A stretch of DNA of 64,000 bases from Epiperipatus broadwayi (taxonomy: Eukaryota; Onychophora; Udeonychophora; Euonychophora; Peripatidae), in NCBI GenBank assembly GCA_028023455.1, contig JAQFVV010000013.1:9268411-9332410 (forward strand). Reading direction: 5' to 3'. This document shows positions 1-12,968 of the stretch, one piece after another (position 1 is the stretch's first letter; every line of letters begins with the position of its first letter). Under the pieces are notes generated by a model. The model did no database searches. It was not told where the DNA came from and saw only the letters and a program-made list of their open reading frames with translations. A program made the position numbers and the translations under genes.

Positions 1-2240
1 TACTGTGATTACAAAGGCATTTCAAGTATAATGATTGTTGATTATTATAAAAATTTGATTTACATTGCTGATTATGTATGAACAAAGAATTTACATAATT
101 ATTTTGGGATGTATAAACATGGAAGAAAAAAAACAAAAGAAAAATTATTCATATTATTTAAATTAATGTTCATTTGCGATAATTTTGACTAGTCTGGTTA
201 AACAGCTTTCTATGGTATTGCACTATTCTAATAAGAATTTATGGTGATAGTCTTTCATGTAAATAGTTGTACTATGAAGCTGATGAGATGCTGAAAGAAG
301 TTGCTATTACTGTCTGCTGTGGTTGTAACAGTTTATAAGTTGGGCTGCTCTCTAAGGAATGGCCAGATGGCCACAAAATATCCAGGGGGCATGTTGTTGT
401 TCCTTGCTTTTAGTTGGTGAAATTTTGATTGCAAATATGGATGTATGCTTTCTGGTATTGTTGCCAACCATGAAGGTGCAATAAGTGCACCAGAAGTTAA
501 ATAGAAAAAATGTGGCTGCATACACTATGGGATGTGTGATTTTTGGAAGAGCTGAGTTATATGTGGTATGAAGGTGGGGTCCACTAGTATGTGTTTAACA
601 TGATTTGTTGTTTGGAGTTGAGTGCTTGGCAGTCATTAAAGACATATTGTTGTCTCTTCATCTGCATGGCATAGCCCACAGAATGGATCAACACTTTTGT
701 AGAGATAATAATAGCATACAAAACCAGATGTTGGAAGGGCAAAAATATTGAGGGACCAGGAAGTCAAAAAACCTTGCTCCAGGGACCATTTTTAAAATGG
801 CAGAGAAGATGATAGTTATTGATACCAGGTATAGGGTATGTGTGATCAATGCCAAGGTGTTGGTAAAGTAGGTTATACATTTACAAGTAGATGTACTCAA
901 GTTGCTGGAGAAGCTGATCTGATTGACTTTGGTTAGTGTTGAGAAAATAAGAATGAGATATAGGGTTGAGGGAGGGTGGTTTATCAGTAGGGGAACTTTG
1001 AGCAGGAACTGGAGGGATTGGAATTTTCTAATGATTTCTGTTATTAGGTTGATGACTTTCTGCATATGGAGGCTTAGACCATTATGAATGTTTTGCTGGT
1101 TAAGGTGTTTAATAGATATTGATCCTGTCTTCTGATTCGAGAGCAATTTATTACAGAGAGAGGTGATAGGAAATGAATACCTTTGTAAATTTGATAATTG
1201 GAGAGTAGGATGTAATTTTTGTATTAATAAGAGTATTAAATAGATGGATTTTGGAATAGAGGGAGATATATGCCTTAGAAAATGAATTGGTGATTGTGAA
1301 TGCACTATCTTGCAGCCTGGTTTGTATTGCCTACCTCATACCAAGTGCTCTTTGTGGAATAGGAAGTCTAAGAATGAAATGAGTTTTCCTTGGAACATTT
1401 GTAGGCATGGTTTTAATGAATAGGAACCATGTGGCAGTTTTATACTGAGATTGAATTGAAGCTTGTAAGTAGATGTGCAATATGGCAAATTCTTTGCAAC
1501 ATGGGTAGTTGTTTCTGGAAGGTCAGGAAGATAATAACTTTATCCTTGTGGATTATGTAAGGAATATACTGCTGTATGCATGGTATTATTTTGCTCTATA
1601 TTTGTTTCAAAAGCAGGTTTATATAGAGCATAAAAATCAATGGGCAGAGTGGTGATACTGGGTGAAAGTAGACAAAAACTTTGGCCATTGAGGGTGATGT
1701 GGACCTCACAGATCAGCAGCAGATTGGTAATTATGTATAGGGGAGTGGGTTAAATTGTGGGATTAGTGAGCATATGAATGAGTATGTTGATGGGGATGGA
1801 TTCAAATGCTGCTTATATGTCTAACTGGATTATAATGGAACAAATTTTTTTGTTTAATTAAATTAAGAACTGTTGTAAAAATAAGTGATGCCTGTGTAGT
1901 GGATAAGTCTTTTTTTGGAAAATTGGGAGGATGATATTAGTGGAAGAATGTATAGCTTAATTTCATCTTTAATGACTCTCTCGAGCAATTTTATGGCTAG
2001 TGGGCCCATAGAGATGGGCTGAAGATTGGATAGGCTGGATATAAAATCAGATTTTTTAGTAAAAGCTACTGTTGCAATGGGGTATAAACCTTTGATAACA
2101 TATATTTTATGGGATAGGAAATTGGCAAGATCACATATATAGTGTGGTAAATGACTAAGGTGACTAAAGATAAAAGTAGGAACTACATGAAGACCAGGAT
2201 GACATGAGTTGTGAATGGTAGCAAGTTTATCAGTGAACTG
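1..2240 (-). pseudogene. Decayed LINE fragment: RT and C-terminal Cys/His knuckle
   Basis: Read on the minus strand, about 2230-1880 gives an RT-like stretch with SNLQPISMGPLAIKLLERV, comparable to the NYRPISL...SKLLER motif of non-LTR reverse transcriptases. About 1660-1610 gives SPLCPLIFMLYIN, comparable to the GSPLSPLLF.LYINDL motif. About 690-640 gives CGLCHADEET followed, after a frame slip, by FNDCQAL, which resembles the C-terminal zinc knuckle of several LINEs. Frames change and stops are frequent, and no YADD box is left. The whole stretch is rich in G and T on the plus strand. The clade is not assigned. Confidence 0.55.
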
Positions 2241-5160
2241 CTTTCTGGTGGTTTAAAGATGCATATGGATATTTTGAATGTACTAGGATTTTAGAGCTTT
2301 TTGAAGTGTAGGCACATAGGGTGAATCATGTTTTGTTTAGTACATATATCCCTGTCTGTTTGAAGTACCGTGGGAACCTGAGTGACCTAATACCCAATAT
2401 ATGTATGCTCTGATCCATGTGTGCTGTTGAGTTAGGAAAATGTTTCTTTATTTGATGTCAAGATAGTCTTTTAACTGGTTGCAAGTGTGATGATAGGTTT
2501 GTGAGCTTGTTAATAATATTAATAAGTAGGTTTGGTATTGATAATTCTCTTGTGTAAATCATCAGCCTGTTCAGATGCTGAGAAAGTAGAGGGGAATGGT
2601 AGGTCAGGTGTTTTATATTAAATGATATATAGATGAAAGCAAGATATGTTTGAAATGGGTCTATATTTATTTGCTGCAACTTGTTTGACATATATGTTTC
2701 AGAAAAAATGATCTTAGTACTGGGTGAAGGAAAATCATGTGGATTGTTTTATATAATTAGATAGATGTTGCATGAAGTTCATTGAGATTAAGTGTGACCA
2801 TTTGAGCTGAATGATCCAAGAATGGTGTAGAGTTACGGTTAAATTCTATTAGATAATGCAACATAGGAAATTAGAAACATAGGTCAATTACATGTTGGTT
2901 ATTATGAAAAGTGACTGAATTGGTTCATAGAAAGTATTAGGTGCTCATGAATGGAAAGTTTAGGACATGTAGCCATTTATTAATAAAGATGAGATAATCT
3001 AAGTAGAAGACAGCCATTAGTATAGTTGGGTAGAGATTGGATGTAAGTAGCAAGTGGGTGGTTTGGATAATGCATGCGATGATTGTAGAACCAGGGGGAG
3101 GTAAACAAAAATTATATTCAATGTTGCATTGTGGTAGTGAAAGATAATAATTAGGAAGAGGGCATCAATGTATAATATTTTGAATATTGTGAATGGACAT
3201 TTAGAGTTGATGAAAAGGCCAGTGCCATCTGATGGTAATGAGGCATTCCTGGATCAAGCACAGAAACTGTTTGTGGTGTGCAGCAGGGTCAACCTGAGAT
3301 CCTTTGTAAACTATATGTGGTTAGATGGTGGTAATACCTTTGCAGTTGGTATAATTTTGTGGAATTGAATCTGCAGACATGACATGATATTATTGTCATC
3401 TTTATGAATGGTACAGAAGGATTGAGAAGGCCATGGATGAAGAGAGAGAAAGAGAGTAGTTTTAGAGGTTTCTATTGTAGACTATATGTGAGAGTGTTTG
3501 TCTCATGATCATATGTGACTAGAAGTATCTGGTTAGTTGAATAAGAGGAAGATTATAATGTGGTGGAGTTGTTTTTGGTATAGTAGGTGAGTTCTGAGGT
3601 TGTACTGCCCATGGGCATGTGGAGATTGTCAACCACTTCAGTGACTGGTGGCATACAGTCAATATCAAAAATTTTTTGGATTTTTTCAGCTGGTGATTTT
3701 TCTTAGGTCTTCAGGTTTTCTTTTAGTTTCCTTGAGAGCAAGGGATGAAGGGAGTGACATAGGTGATAAGCATGTTTTTTTTAATATGTTGACCTTGTGC
3801 CATGTTTTTTTGCAGAATATGTCAGGGAAAGTTAGGTTGATGGTGTCAGAGTTTGGTATTCTAATTGAATTAGAATATGTGTCAGATTGGTTAGAGTTTC
3901 AGTCTGTGTGAATAAAAAGGGGGTGAGGTTTTTGAACGAGTTTGAGGATAAGATCCATTGGTATGTATTCTAGATTTGAGAATAAATGGGAGGTAATGAG
4001 GGTCAGATTGTCCACTGCTGTTGGGATTGATCAAGGATTGATGAGATGTTGCTTGAGAGCTGGTTTATTGGGATCTGTAAGTGGCTGGTGATGAAGATGG
4101 AACTAGTGTATTGTAGAGTGAAAGGGGTAATGACTCCACACTGTAGTTTTAATCCATGAATATTGCATTATAATTAAGTATTTGTGTAAGGATTTTATTT
4201 GGGTTAATGTCTGGATACAATTGAAATTTTGAATTCATAGTTGTTACTAGGTATGGGTGTGTCTTTGAGAATAATTGATTGAAAGGTGACTATCCCATAG
4301 GACTGCACAATTTTCTGAAAATCTTGTGATGTGTATCCAAAATAAGTTTTTTTAACACCCCAGTGATGCAGTTGTGGTGATTGTCAAGGGTTTTAATCCT
4401 CTTTAGAAAACATTCTGTTTGGGTGACAATAAAATTCAATTGGATTGTATCTTGGATTTGGATGATCAGCAATGTGACAGATTGTATCCCACAATACATG
4501 CATTGAAGTGCTGTGGTAGAGAAATTTCCAGGGAAACATATAGAGGAATAGACTGGAATTTGTGATTGCTAACACTAGAGATTAGGGGAAAATCTCTTAA
4601 AGGTTGTGAACAGTTCCCTGGGGATGGTATTATTAAATTTGTCATTATCTTTAGTATCTCTGTTGTTCAGACCATAGTGATGGGAGGTTGAGCCACTTGT
4701 GCTTGAGGTCCATTTCTTTGATATCACTAGATGTGAATCTGCATAAATAGGAATTACCTTTGTGATGATTGAAAAGTGCCATTTTTGATGTTAGAGATTT
4801 TAAAATTGTTCCCAATGATATTTGCATATGTTTGTTTTGGGTTTGGTCTTGGAACTGAAGAGGTGGTGAGTGGAGCAGTTGAAATATTGTCATTTTGTTG
4901 TTGGTAATTTATTCAGTGTTGCAACTGAGATTTTAATCTTTGGACTGAGCAGCTGTTGATTAAAGCAATTGAACTGTCATCATTTTTATTATTGGGAATT
5001 TATACTTTGTTACATTGTACTGAAAAGAGATGGCATTGTTGCTAAACAATTTTGCATATGTTTGATGGAGTTTTTTGCTTTGACCTTGAAAACTTATAAG
5101 TTTAGCAGGGAAACACTTGATCATGTGATGGCTTTCATGTCATGTTCTCCTTGAAATAGC
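2241..5160 (-). pseudogene. Older LINE-like debris with an RNase H-like stretch
   Basis: On the minus strand, 2425-2350 reads AYIYWVLGHSGSHG, comparable to the W+PGHSGI.GNE.AD motif of LINE RNase H domains. About 3045-2985 reads YPTILMAVFYLDYL, possibly a mutated endonuclease GDFN region. The order does not fit one intact element with the downstream RT fragment at 1-2240, because RNase H should follow RT. This may be a second, rearranged copy in the same orientation. The same plus-strand G/T excess continues to about 5150 and then stops. No frame is open for more than about 90 codons. Confidence 0.35.
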
Positions 5161-7685
5161 AAATAATTCAATTTTTGTTAAAATTTTTATGGAAAGTAAA
5201 AACATTATATGTAAGATTTTTCTTTGTTTGCTTAGTCTTTTGAATATTGTAAAGATGAAGAAACTGGAGCTGGTTATTTTTGTTTCTTGCAAGTTAACTG
5301 CTTTCTGCTGAATTTATGTATATATTTAATAAACTCTATGCATGATTTTTTTTTATCATAAAGAGATTATTTGTTTTATTAAAATTAAATTATTATATCA
5401 ACTACTAAAACTTTCTATTTAGAACTCTCTATTTTGCGCAGAATAAGCAAGTTATACAATACTATTGATAATAAATTAAAAATAGACATTTTATTTATAA
5501 AGATAAATTTATAAACATAATGAAATTTATATTATAGGAAATAACTAATAGCACGTCTATTATATTATTTTTATACTGTCTGCTTTAGCTTTACTGTATA
5601 TATTTAGATTATATGTCTATAAATGGTTTGTATATTTCAAACTGTAATAGAAGATGTAAATAAATAAATGAAATTCAATTATTATTATCATCATCATCAT
5701 CATAATTATTATATATGTTGAAATGGCCTGTTTCTGCATGGGAGAGTGAAGTTGCATCTTACTACAGTTGGACCTAGAATCTTTTTGTAGGATGTAGTGA
5801 GTGATGCAATGAAGAATCTGGCTAGTTCAAATGATTATGCATTAAATCTCAACACAATTTATATCAGTTCATGCACTTCCTACCCCTCTTTTAGGTTCCA
5901 TTAGGCCACAGATTTCAAACTCAGGGAGAAGTTGTGGTTTTCTCTCTTCAAGGGTGAATCTACATAAATAACAATATTCTCACTTTTTTATAAGTGTAAT
6001 GAATTAATGACTTTCCAATCAACCTTGCTAAAAATATTATGACATAAGGAAAAACTTTATATGTGTGCATATAATTTAAATAATATGTAATCATGCAAAA
6101 ATAGAATGATTTTGATAGTTCAGAGACTTCTCAAAGTTTCAAAATAGTTTAACAGGTTTTATTTTAACAAAGAAAAATTAAAAATAATTCAAACAAAAAT
6201 CCTAGCAACAATTTGGTGAGTGCCTGGCATGCATCCCTAACATTTAGTAAGACAATTGATGATTTGAACTATCTCCCTCCTATCCATATTAGGTATGTAT
6301 CATTAGTACTAAGTATTGATGAATTTATTACAATTTAAAATAAGAATTTTAACAAGTTTACACTCAAACCCAAACAGTAGTACAGTGGTTGGTGTCCCTG
6401 CAGTTTATTCCAGTTGACAAAGTCCATCTTCCTTGGAAAAGAAATCCCCTGTATATTAATAATCACAGTTGATAGTAAAGTACATGTTTCCGAGAAGGTT
6501 AGTCTTTCATACCAAAAAAAAACAAACAAACAAGAGTTAGTTAATTAATATAACAAGTTATCAAATAATTGTCCTGTATACAATAAATGTTCTTAATGTC
6601 GGCAAAGTAAAATCTTACTTCCCATATTAAGTTTGATGATCTGACAAGCTTGTTCGGAAAGGGAAACCTAAATTTTATTTATTATAAAACAAAAATATAT
6701 GTTTATCCTATAAGTTGTAATCGCTCCCTTTTATTTCATGATTTGAAAAATGAAATGATCCAAGCTAGGCATATGCTTCCCCATTGTTCATAGTAAAGTT
6801 TAAAATTCAGACAGTTTACTTAAATGATTTGAACATTTTGTCTTACGAATGTTCTATAAAATGTTTTTAAACCTCACAGCAAAGTCTCTCGATCTTGTAA
6901 ATTCATAATCTTTCTGAGATTCATACATTGGTAGAGTGAATATGGTCAGTCAGCTTCAGTACAGTGCTTCCCTCTTATAGTGTTCATTCTATCCTCTGCA
7001 AACTGATTTAGTAAAATTAAGGTAGAAGCTTATTTTATAGAATTTTGACCTCTGAATTAGGCATTCAATGGATGAATTAATGTTTACATGTTCTGATAAG
7101 CTTCTACACATGACCATGGAAAATTGTTTAATTGAAAAACATTGGAGTGGATTTTAAATAACTTGAATATTCCTGCTTATAAATTATTTAATGTTAAAAG
7201 CTTTAAAATGCATTCTGCGATATATATATAAGTATACATAAAATTACTTTTCTGATATTTGAACAATGTGCTACAATTCCCTTATAGTTTCACAATTGAT
7301 AATATTTTTATTCTTCTGAATGGTTATTGTTTAATAGGAAATTCCCTTGGGTGCAGGTTTGCAATATTGTAAAAGAGTTTCTTGCTATCAAAGGCTATGT
7401 AAACAAATAATTCCTCTGGCTTAAGCAACCATCTTTGCAGTTATTATCATATTCGAATCTATAAAAAAATTATATTTTTTGTATATATTTTTCTTTTTTT
7501 TATATATTTTCAGGTTTTTATATATAGTGATTGTTGAATTAGTTAATGTTTTTCCTTAAATAATTGAATCATAAACTTTCATCTTTTGAACAAAGGGTTG
7601 CTTGGATATGCTTGATCTAGATCATCTTCAGGTTCTAAAGTTCAAGTTTTGATTAGTTTCCATGGTTACTAAACAATAGGTTTAC

Positions 7686-7789
7686 TTTTGTTTTATCTAT
7701 ACATGTGAAATATTTAGTCTTTAATTGTTATATCTAGTTTTGTTTTATCTATACATGTGAAATATTTAGTCTTTAATTGTTATATCTAG
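7686..7789. repeat. Two-copy tandem duplication, ~52-bp unit
   Basis: A unit beginning ttttgttttatctatacatg and ending ttgttatatctag occurs twice, head to tail, with no difference seen by eye. Identity suggests a recent duplication. Confidence 0.85.
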
Positions 7790-8184
7790 TTAGGGAAAAT
7801 TTTTTTTTTATTTAAAGTTAATGTTTTCTAATTGTCACTACTAATATATGTGTGTTAAATTTTTTTTTTTGTATTATATTGACCTCAATCATTTATATGT
7901 TAAGTTGTTTATTAGAGTGTAGTGACTTGCAAATAACAAATAAGCATGTACATGACCATTTATGTAAGTTGTAAGTGAACCTTACAATGTGTATATATAT
8001 AATTTTACAAATGTTTCATCAACCTCAACTTTTAGACATGCACTCTGAAATAAATATGGAGATGTTTAAAACCAAAGAAATTCAAGTTATAGCATGCATT
8101 GATTTTTATAAATTGTTATTTCCTTTCTAATTTGCAAGATATACATAATAAAGACAATCGATATATAGATGGTAATATTATGTA

Positions 8185-8650
8185 CTTACAGCAACATTTC
8201 CCCCTCTCATAAATATTAAATAAATACATTTTTTAAAGGTAAATAAAGAAACTCATTTATTTGTAAGCCTACAACAAGTAAAAATAGTGGAATATAGATG
8301 ATTAAATTATTTATTACTGCAGCCTTTATCTAACAAAATCATGTTTTACATAGGATGTTTGTTATGTCAATTTTTAAAAAAAATTGAAGATAAAAATGCA
8401 ACCATACAGATAAACTTAATAGTGAAGAACAGGCAAATTAAAATTTTTTTTTATGAGTTCCACATTGGTAACTTTGTTCATCTTTACAATTGATATGGAT
8501 GCTAATGTTTTTTATCTACTGCAACATTTTTTCCTTTCATAAATATTTAATAAATTACATTTTTAAAACTGAATAAAATGTAAATATTTATAGGCCTATA
8601 ATAATTAAAAAGTACTAGGATATATTAACTTCACCTAACAGAATCCTACT
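8185..8650. repeat. Two diverged copies of a dispersed repeat (~330 bp apart)
   Basis: Segments starting gcaacatttccccctctcat (about 8190) and gcaacattttttcctttcat (about 8520) align through a run of AAATAAATTACAT-like, TTTATTTGTAAGCCTA-like and CTAACA-AATC-like blocks. A third partial copy lies near 17555-17640. The family is not identified. Confidence 0.6.
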
Positions 8651-9007
8651 TTTCAAATGGCAGTTTTAAGCAGGAAATATCCTGCTATTAAAGTGAAAAT
8701 TTTCACCACACAGAGTAACCTTAATAACAAAAAAATCTGCAACAGATGAAATTTTTTGTGGTTGGACTGTCTGCACACATATTTATGATTCTGTAAATAA
8801 AGCTTATTATGTGATTTGTATAATATATACAGACACAGTACTTTGTATTGGTTTCTCTCCAAAAAATTGAACATTTTAGAAAACTTTGTTGTTAAAAGTA
8901 ATTGAATACTAATCATAAAAATTAGCATAGCTAATTAAAAGACAAAGTGAGATAGTGTCAGTAGAAAGCAGCATGTATATTAAAGGCGATCGCATAACTA
9001 GTAAGCA

Positions 9008-9011
9008 ATAG
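9008..9011. repeat. Left target-site duplication (ATAG) of the 8-kb LTR element
   Basis: The 4 bases atag directly precede the TG of the left LTR and recur at 17069-17072 directly after the CA of the right LTR. A 4-bp duplication is usual for many Ty3/Gypsy integrases. Confidence 0.85.
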
Positions 9012-11746
9012 TGTAACAGTCAAAATCGTCTATCTCGCTAACACACTGCAGAATTCAAACCCCAGACACGAAACTGAACATTCTAGGAGGGGTTGCCTTC
9101 GAGATATACTAAGTTCTAATCTAAAGCCCAAATTTCACAGCGCCATCTACGTGACAACGCAACTGATGCCACTACTAGTATGACCTTTGACCGGTGCCTG
9201 GTGGTCAGGGAGAAACAAAAGACTCTATACTAAAAGAAGCTTGGGTGGCTAATTAACGTCTATGGATTTACAAAAGAAATGCAGAAAATATATATATAGA
9301 CTGAGACAGTGATAGGAATCAAATAAAATAAGAGATCAAATTTAGTTTTAAATAATTTCACAAAATTTATTCATATAAATTATATATATAACGCCACTGT
9401 CTGCTTATATGAGACAGGGACGCGTATTAAATAATTGTAGGCATTATATTCCCACAACTGACAAAAAGACTTTAAAACAAAGTGATGTATTCTATTCCTC
9501 GGGCTAATAGCATTACGATAATGTGCTTGACGAGATAGGAACAAGTGCGAGGTGCTTTGAGCAATTTGCAAGTTTAAGAAAATATTTGAAATTAAGTGTT
9601 ATAAAATATTTATTGATTTCGAGAATAGCACGGACAAAAGCTTACTAAGCAACAAAGTGGGAATGTGATCAAGGCATTTATTTGAGAATAATAATAATAG
9701 AGTTACATTGGGAGGTCAGTATTGCTGATAATGAATTTATTAAAGTTGGAGGGTGTGACACGTTTAAGTCACGGATGCTTTGTAAAATAAATATAAAATA
9801 AAACAATATTGAAGATCCGGAATAATTACGGAGGGCATCTCACCGCTAACCCGTAGGAAAGTATTTTATGAACAGCTGAAACTTAGCGACTGTGTGACGA
9901 TTGCGTTTAATTCCCAGGGGTGTCATTTGGGACACCCTCTGCCTGAAAACTTGCAATAAGTGAAAAGAACGGACTTTGCCGTGTAAAGAATCCTTGGAAA
10001 AATAAAACAAAGCGGTCTCAACAACCAATTCATTTACCAGCAATACGAGACTAGTGTATATAAAAACATACTAAATGGGTTTTACTCGGATTAAGAGAAA
10101 TGCCCAATCAAATTCCCTGAAATTCATTTAAAAGGGTCCGCACATTCTCGACGTCAATGATGAACTTTATAATTAAAGTAGAACACGGTAATTAAAATAG
10201 GAAAATGCATGCTTGCGGGTTTGAAAAGTAAGTATAGATTTATATATGCAATCATGCATTTGGGGACACATTTAAATCACTGACCTCGCACATACTCTCA
10301 TGGTAGATTAAAATCAATAACATGTAGATTTTAAACTATGTGATTATATTATATTAAAGAAAAGAATCGCCCTCGAACGAGTGATTTGCAAGATAATAAA
10401 ATTGGAAAATTATAAATTTAAAATATGCCTTAATAGCGGCGTCTTACTTTCAATAAAGGGAATAGTTCACTCGGTCAAAGATGATTCTGACACATTATCA
10501 TAATAAAATAAAAGAAAGCTTTATAAATAGAAAATATTAACCCAAGGATAGAGAGCAAAATGTTGAGTATATTTAAACATGTTAAAGAAATATATAATGA
10601 AGTTATGTGAAATATAAGAAAACAATTTTAAATAGCTATAGCATGTTAGTTATCACAAGAGCTCTTGGGTTAATTTAGGGTTACCTCTGGAGAAGCATTT
10701 AGGTAGATTGATGGTCAGCAGGTTTTTATATAATTTAACAGCAAAATCTGGAAATGTTCATATTTTTGGCAGCAGCAGCAGCAGTTCCGGGGTTCGTGTG
10801 ATAACTTCCGATGGTCTACGGCAGCAGATGACCATTCCGGAGAGAAATAGCCTTCTCGTGCTCTACTCTATCATGTCAAGATTTACAAATTACTAGAATA
10901 GAACTCAGAATGATTTCTCTTAGAAACATTAGAAGAAAAACTCTCTTAGAAATATTAGAAGAAAAACTCTAGAACAAAAGAAAACCCTTCTTTTTATAGT
11001 AGACTTTAACAATAGAACTGCCCTGGAGCATTACAAAAATATATCGGACTTATTGGCTGTGATTAAATCATCCGAATGTCTAAAGGAATTCAACACTAAT
11101 TAATTTCTTTTGTTAATTTCCCTATCGACATTCGAATTACAAACTAGATTCAATTAAAAATTACTTTTATTAATTAAAGAAAACCTTAAGTGGACATCTG
11201 CTGTTTTTAGATAAACTTATATAATATTAACTAATTAAACCATTGTCCCTCATTTATTTTAAAGAAATATTTGGAATGACTTTTATTAAATTAAACGAAA
11301 ATTATTTTACTTTTAACTTGCAATATTTGAATCTATTTACTAAACGAATATTTACTAAATGAATTTTATTTTAAATCAAAATATATTACGATGGTAATAT
11401 ATTTGTAAATAGATTCAAACAAAATAACTTTAACAATTTATAATTTTGATATGTTTTAAAATGGATATCATAGTGTGTGCGCAATTACGACTTATATAAC
11501 TTACTTTTTAATAAATCAAAATTATATGAACATATACATAATCTATAATCTTTTATTTATTTGGGAATGACTTATATATATATAATATGAGCATTGTACT
11601 CGTGGTTTAAAATTAGGCGGGATTTTCGGTATATAAGCGTATTGCAGACACACTACGATAGATTGGGGTTCAAACTAAGGTATGAGGGTAGGAAATAGGT
11701 GAGAAAAGGTGAAACGAAGATCTGCAAAGCAGACCCTACTGTTTCA
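9012..11746 (-). repeat. Left LTR (3' LTR in ORF orientation) of the 8-kb element
   Basis: This 2735-bp repeat starts TGTAACAG and ends CTGTTTCA, so the termini are near-perfect inverted octamers. It differs from the right copy at scattered sites, many of them CG in one copy and TG or CA in the other. It contains a short CAG run near 10771-10783. Small open frames inside it (for example 9846-10043, minus) change by amino-acid-altering CpG transitions between the two copies, so they do not look constrained. Confidence 0.92.
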
Positions 11747-11760
11747 CATTCCCTTAGTGA
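11747..11760 (-). promoter_or_regulatory. Candidate polypurine tract next to the left LTR
   Basis: Read on the minus strand, CACTAAGGGAATG directly precedes the LTR start TGAAACAG. This is where plus-strand priming would occur if the element runs minus. The run is short and a competing purine tract (ggaaaaaaaaa) lies near the other LTR, so the orientation call rests mainly on the ORF. Confidence 0.4.
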
Positions 11761-12077
11761 CGGAACAAAAAAAAATTGTTAAAAAAAAAAAGATCTTACA
11801 ACAGGTGTCCACCTATGAAGCCTGCATAAACAAAATTTACAAGATAACCCATAATGTACAGGATATAAATATAATGAAGAAACGAAACTGAATTATATAC
11901 CCGGATCATATTAATAAATCTACCATCTAGCGAACATTTTGTCTATTATTTTCCCCTTTCAACAAATTTTATTTAACGTTTTACAAGTTTAATATTGGTT
12001 ATATCCTATCTCCTTGCTCATTTATCCTGTGACGTGTCCATTTTTATTTTATTTTTTTGTTTAAAAAAAAAAAACTA

Positions 12078-12968
12078 CTATAATCCTGGGTCTGGTGGGT
12101 AATCACTGCTTTTATAATTTGATGACTGCAGTCTCAGATTATCAGGTCTCTTTACCTTGTCTGGCAGTTCTTTGGCCCAGGGACTGAAATCCAGAGTGGT
12201 TGTTAATAACTGAAGCTTTAGGCTGTTGCAATTATTTGCCTTATCTGGTGGCTCCTTGGCCCATGGGCTGAAATCCAGTGCCATCATTGTTTTTACTATT
12301 TCCTTTATTCGATATATTCTTGCTATATCAGGTGGGATATTTTCCTGGTTTTCCTTAAGTACTTTGATGTTGGTGGTAAGCATGGTTAGCTGGGTTTGAA
12401 TCCGTAAGTCCCGTACATTCTTGGCTGGAAATATCTCGTCTAAATACAGTTGTGGACATTTTTTGACTTCGTGAAAAATTTTTATGTGACGAAGCTTGGT
12501 TAGCTGGGTTTGATGTCCTGTGTCCCGGACATCATTTAATGGAAGTACTCTTTCCAAAGAAAGTTCGGGACATTTTTTTACTTCATGGAATATTTTAACG
12601 TCGACAAGCTTGGTCAGCTGGGTTGGATGTCCTAAGTCTCGGATATCCTTTGCTGGAAGCACCCTTTCCAAAGAAAGCTTGGGACATTCTTTAACCTCAT
12701 GAAATATTCTAGTGTTGAGCTTGGTTGGCTGAGTTCGAAGTCCCAGGTCTGGTGTATCAGTCTTCTTTGCGGAATCATTTGTCTCAACTTTCTGGTTCAG
12801 GAGTTTATCTGCCATCTCTTGCCATCCAGGGAGGAGTCTGTACAGCACTCTAAGTTCCTCACCTCTCCTTCGGCTTTCTTCTGCCCATCTTTTCGCTCTT
12901 TCTTCACCTTGCTTAAACAATTCTACAATAGTCCGGAAATGGATCTCATTAGTATCCATATTTTCCAT
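12078..12968 (-). CDS. Unassigned 296-residue repeat protein of the 8-kb LTR element
   Basis: The single real ORF between the LTRs starts at ATG 12968 and is intact. I recognise no known domain. Residues 8-60 are predicted helical and charged (RAKRWAEESRRRGEELR), with a possible coiled coil. Residues 75-187 are three tandem units of 37-38 residues sharing TQLTKL...IFHEVKKCP.L.LE.V and PAKDIRD-like ends. A fourth, partial unit runs to about 211. Residues 230-286 hold two further units of about 28 residues sharing LDFSPWAKE.PDK. No CCHC knuckle, Asp-protease or RT motif is present. It sits where gag would be, 331 bp from the left LTR and 1.37 kb from the right one. It could be a diverged gag, an accessory protein or a captured host fragment; the sequence does not decide. 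Long intact repeats in an otherwise coding-poor element argue for recent constraint or recent origin. Confidence 0.7.
   Translation of the reverse strand: MENMDTNEIHFRTIVELFKQGEERAKRWAEESRRRGEELRVLYRLLPGWQEMADKLLNQKVETNDSAKKTDTPDLGLRTQPTKLNTRIFHEVKECPKLSLERVLPAKDIRDLGHPTQLTKLVDVKIFHEVKKCPELSLERVLPLNDVRDTGHQTQLTKLRHIKIFHEVKKCPQLYLDEIFPAKNVRDLRIQTQLTMLTTNIKVLKENQENIPPDIARIYRIKEIVKTMMALDFSPWAKEPPDKANNCNSLKLQLLTTTLDFSPWAKELPDKVKRPDNLRLQSSNYKSSDYPPDPGL

Larger units (their letters stand above)
5161..9007. other. AT-rich noncoding stretch, probably dynein intron
   Basis: No gene was recognised. It contains a TCA/TAA triplet run near 5683-5702, an exact short tandem duplication at 7686-7789 and two diverged copies of a dispersed repeat at 8185-8350 and 8515-8650. 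The base composition is typical of the rest of the introns in this window. Confidence 0.6.
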
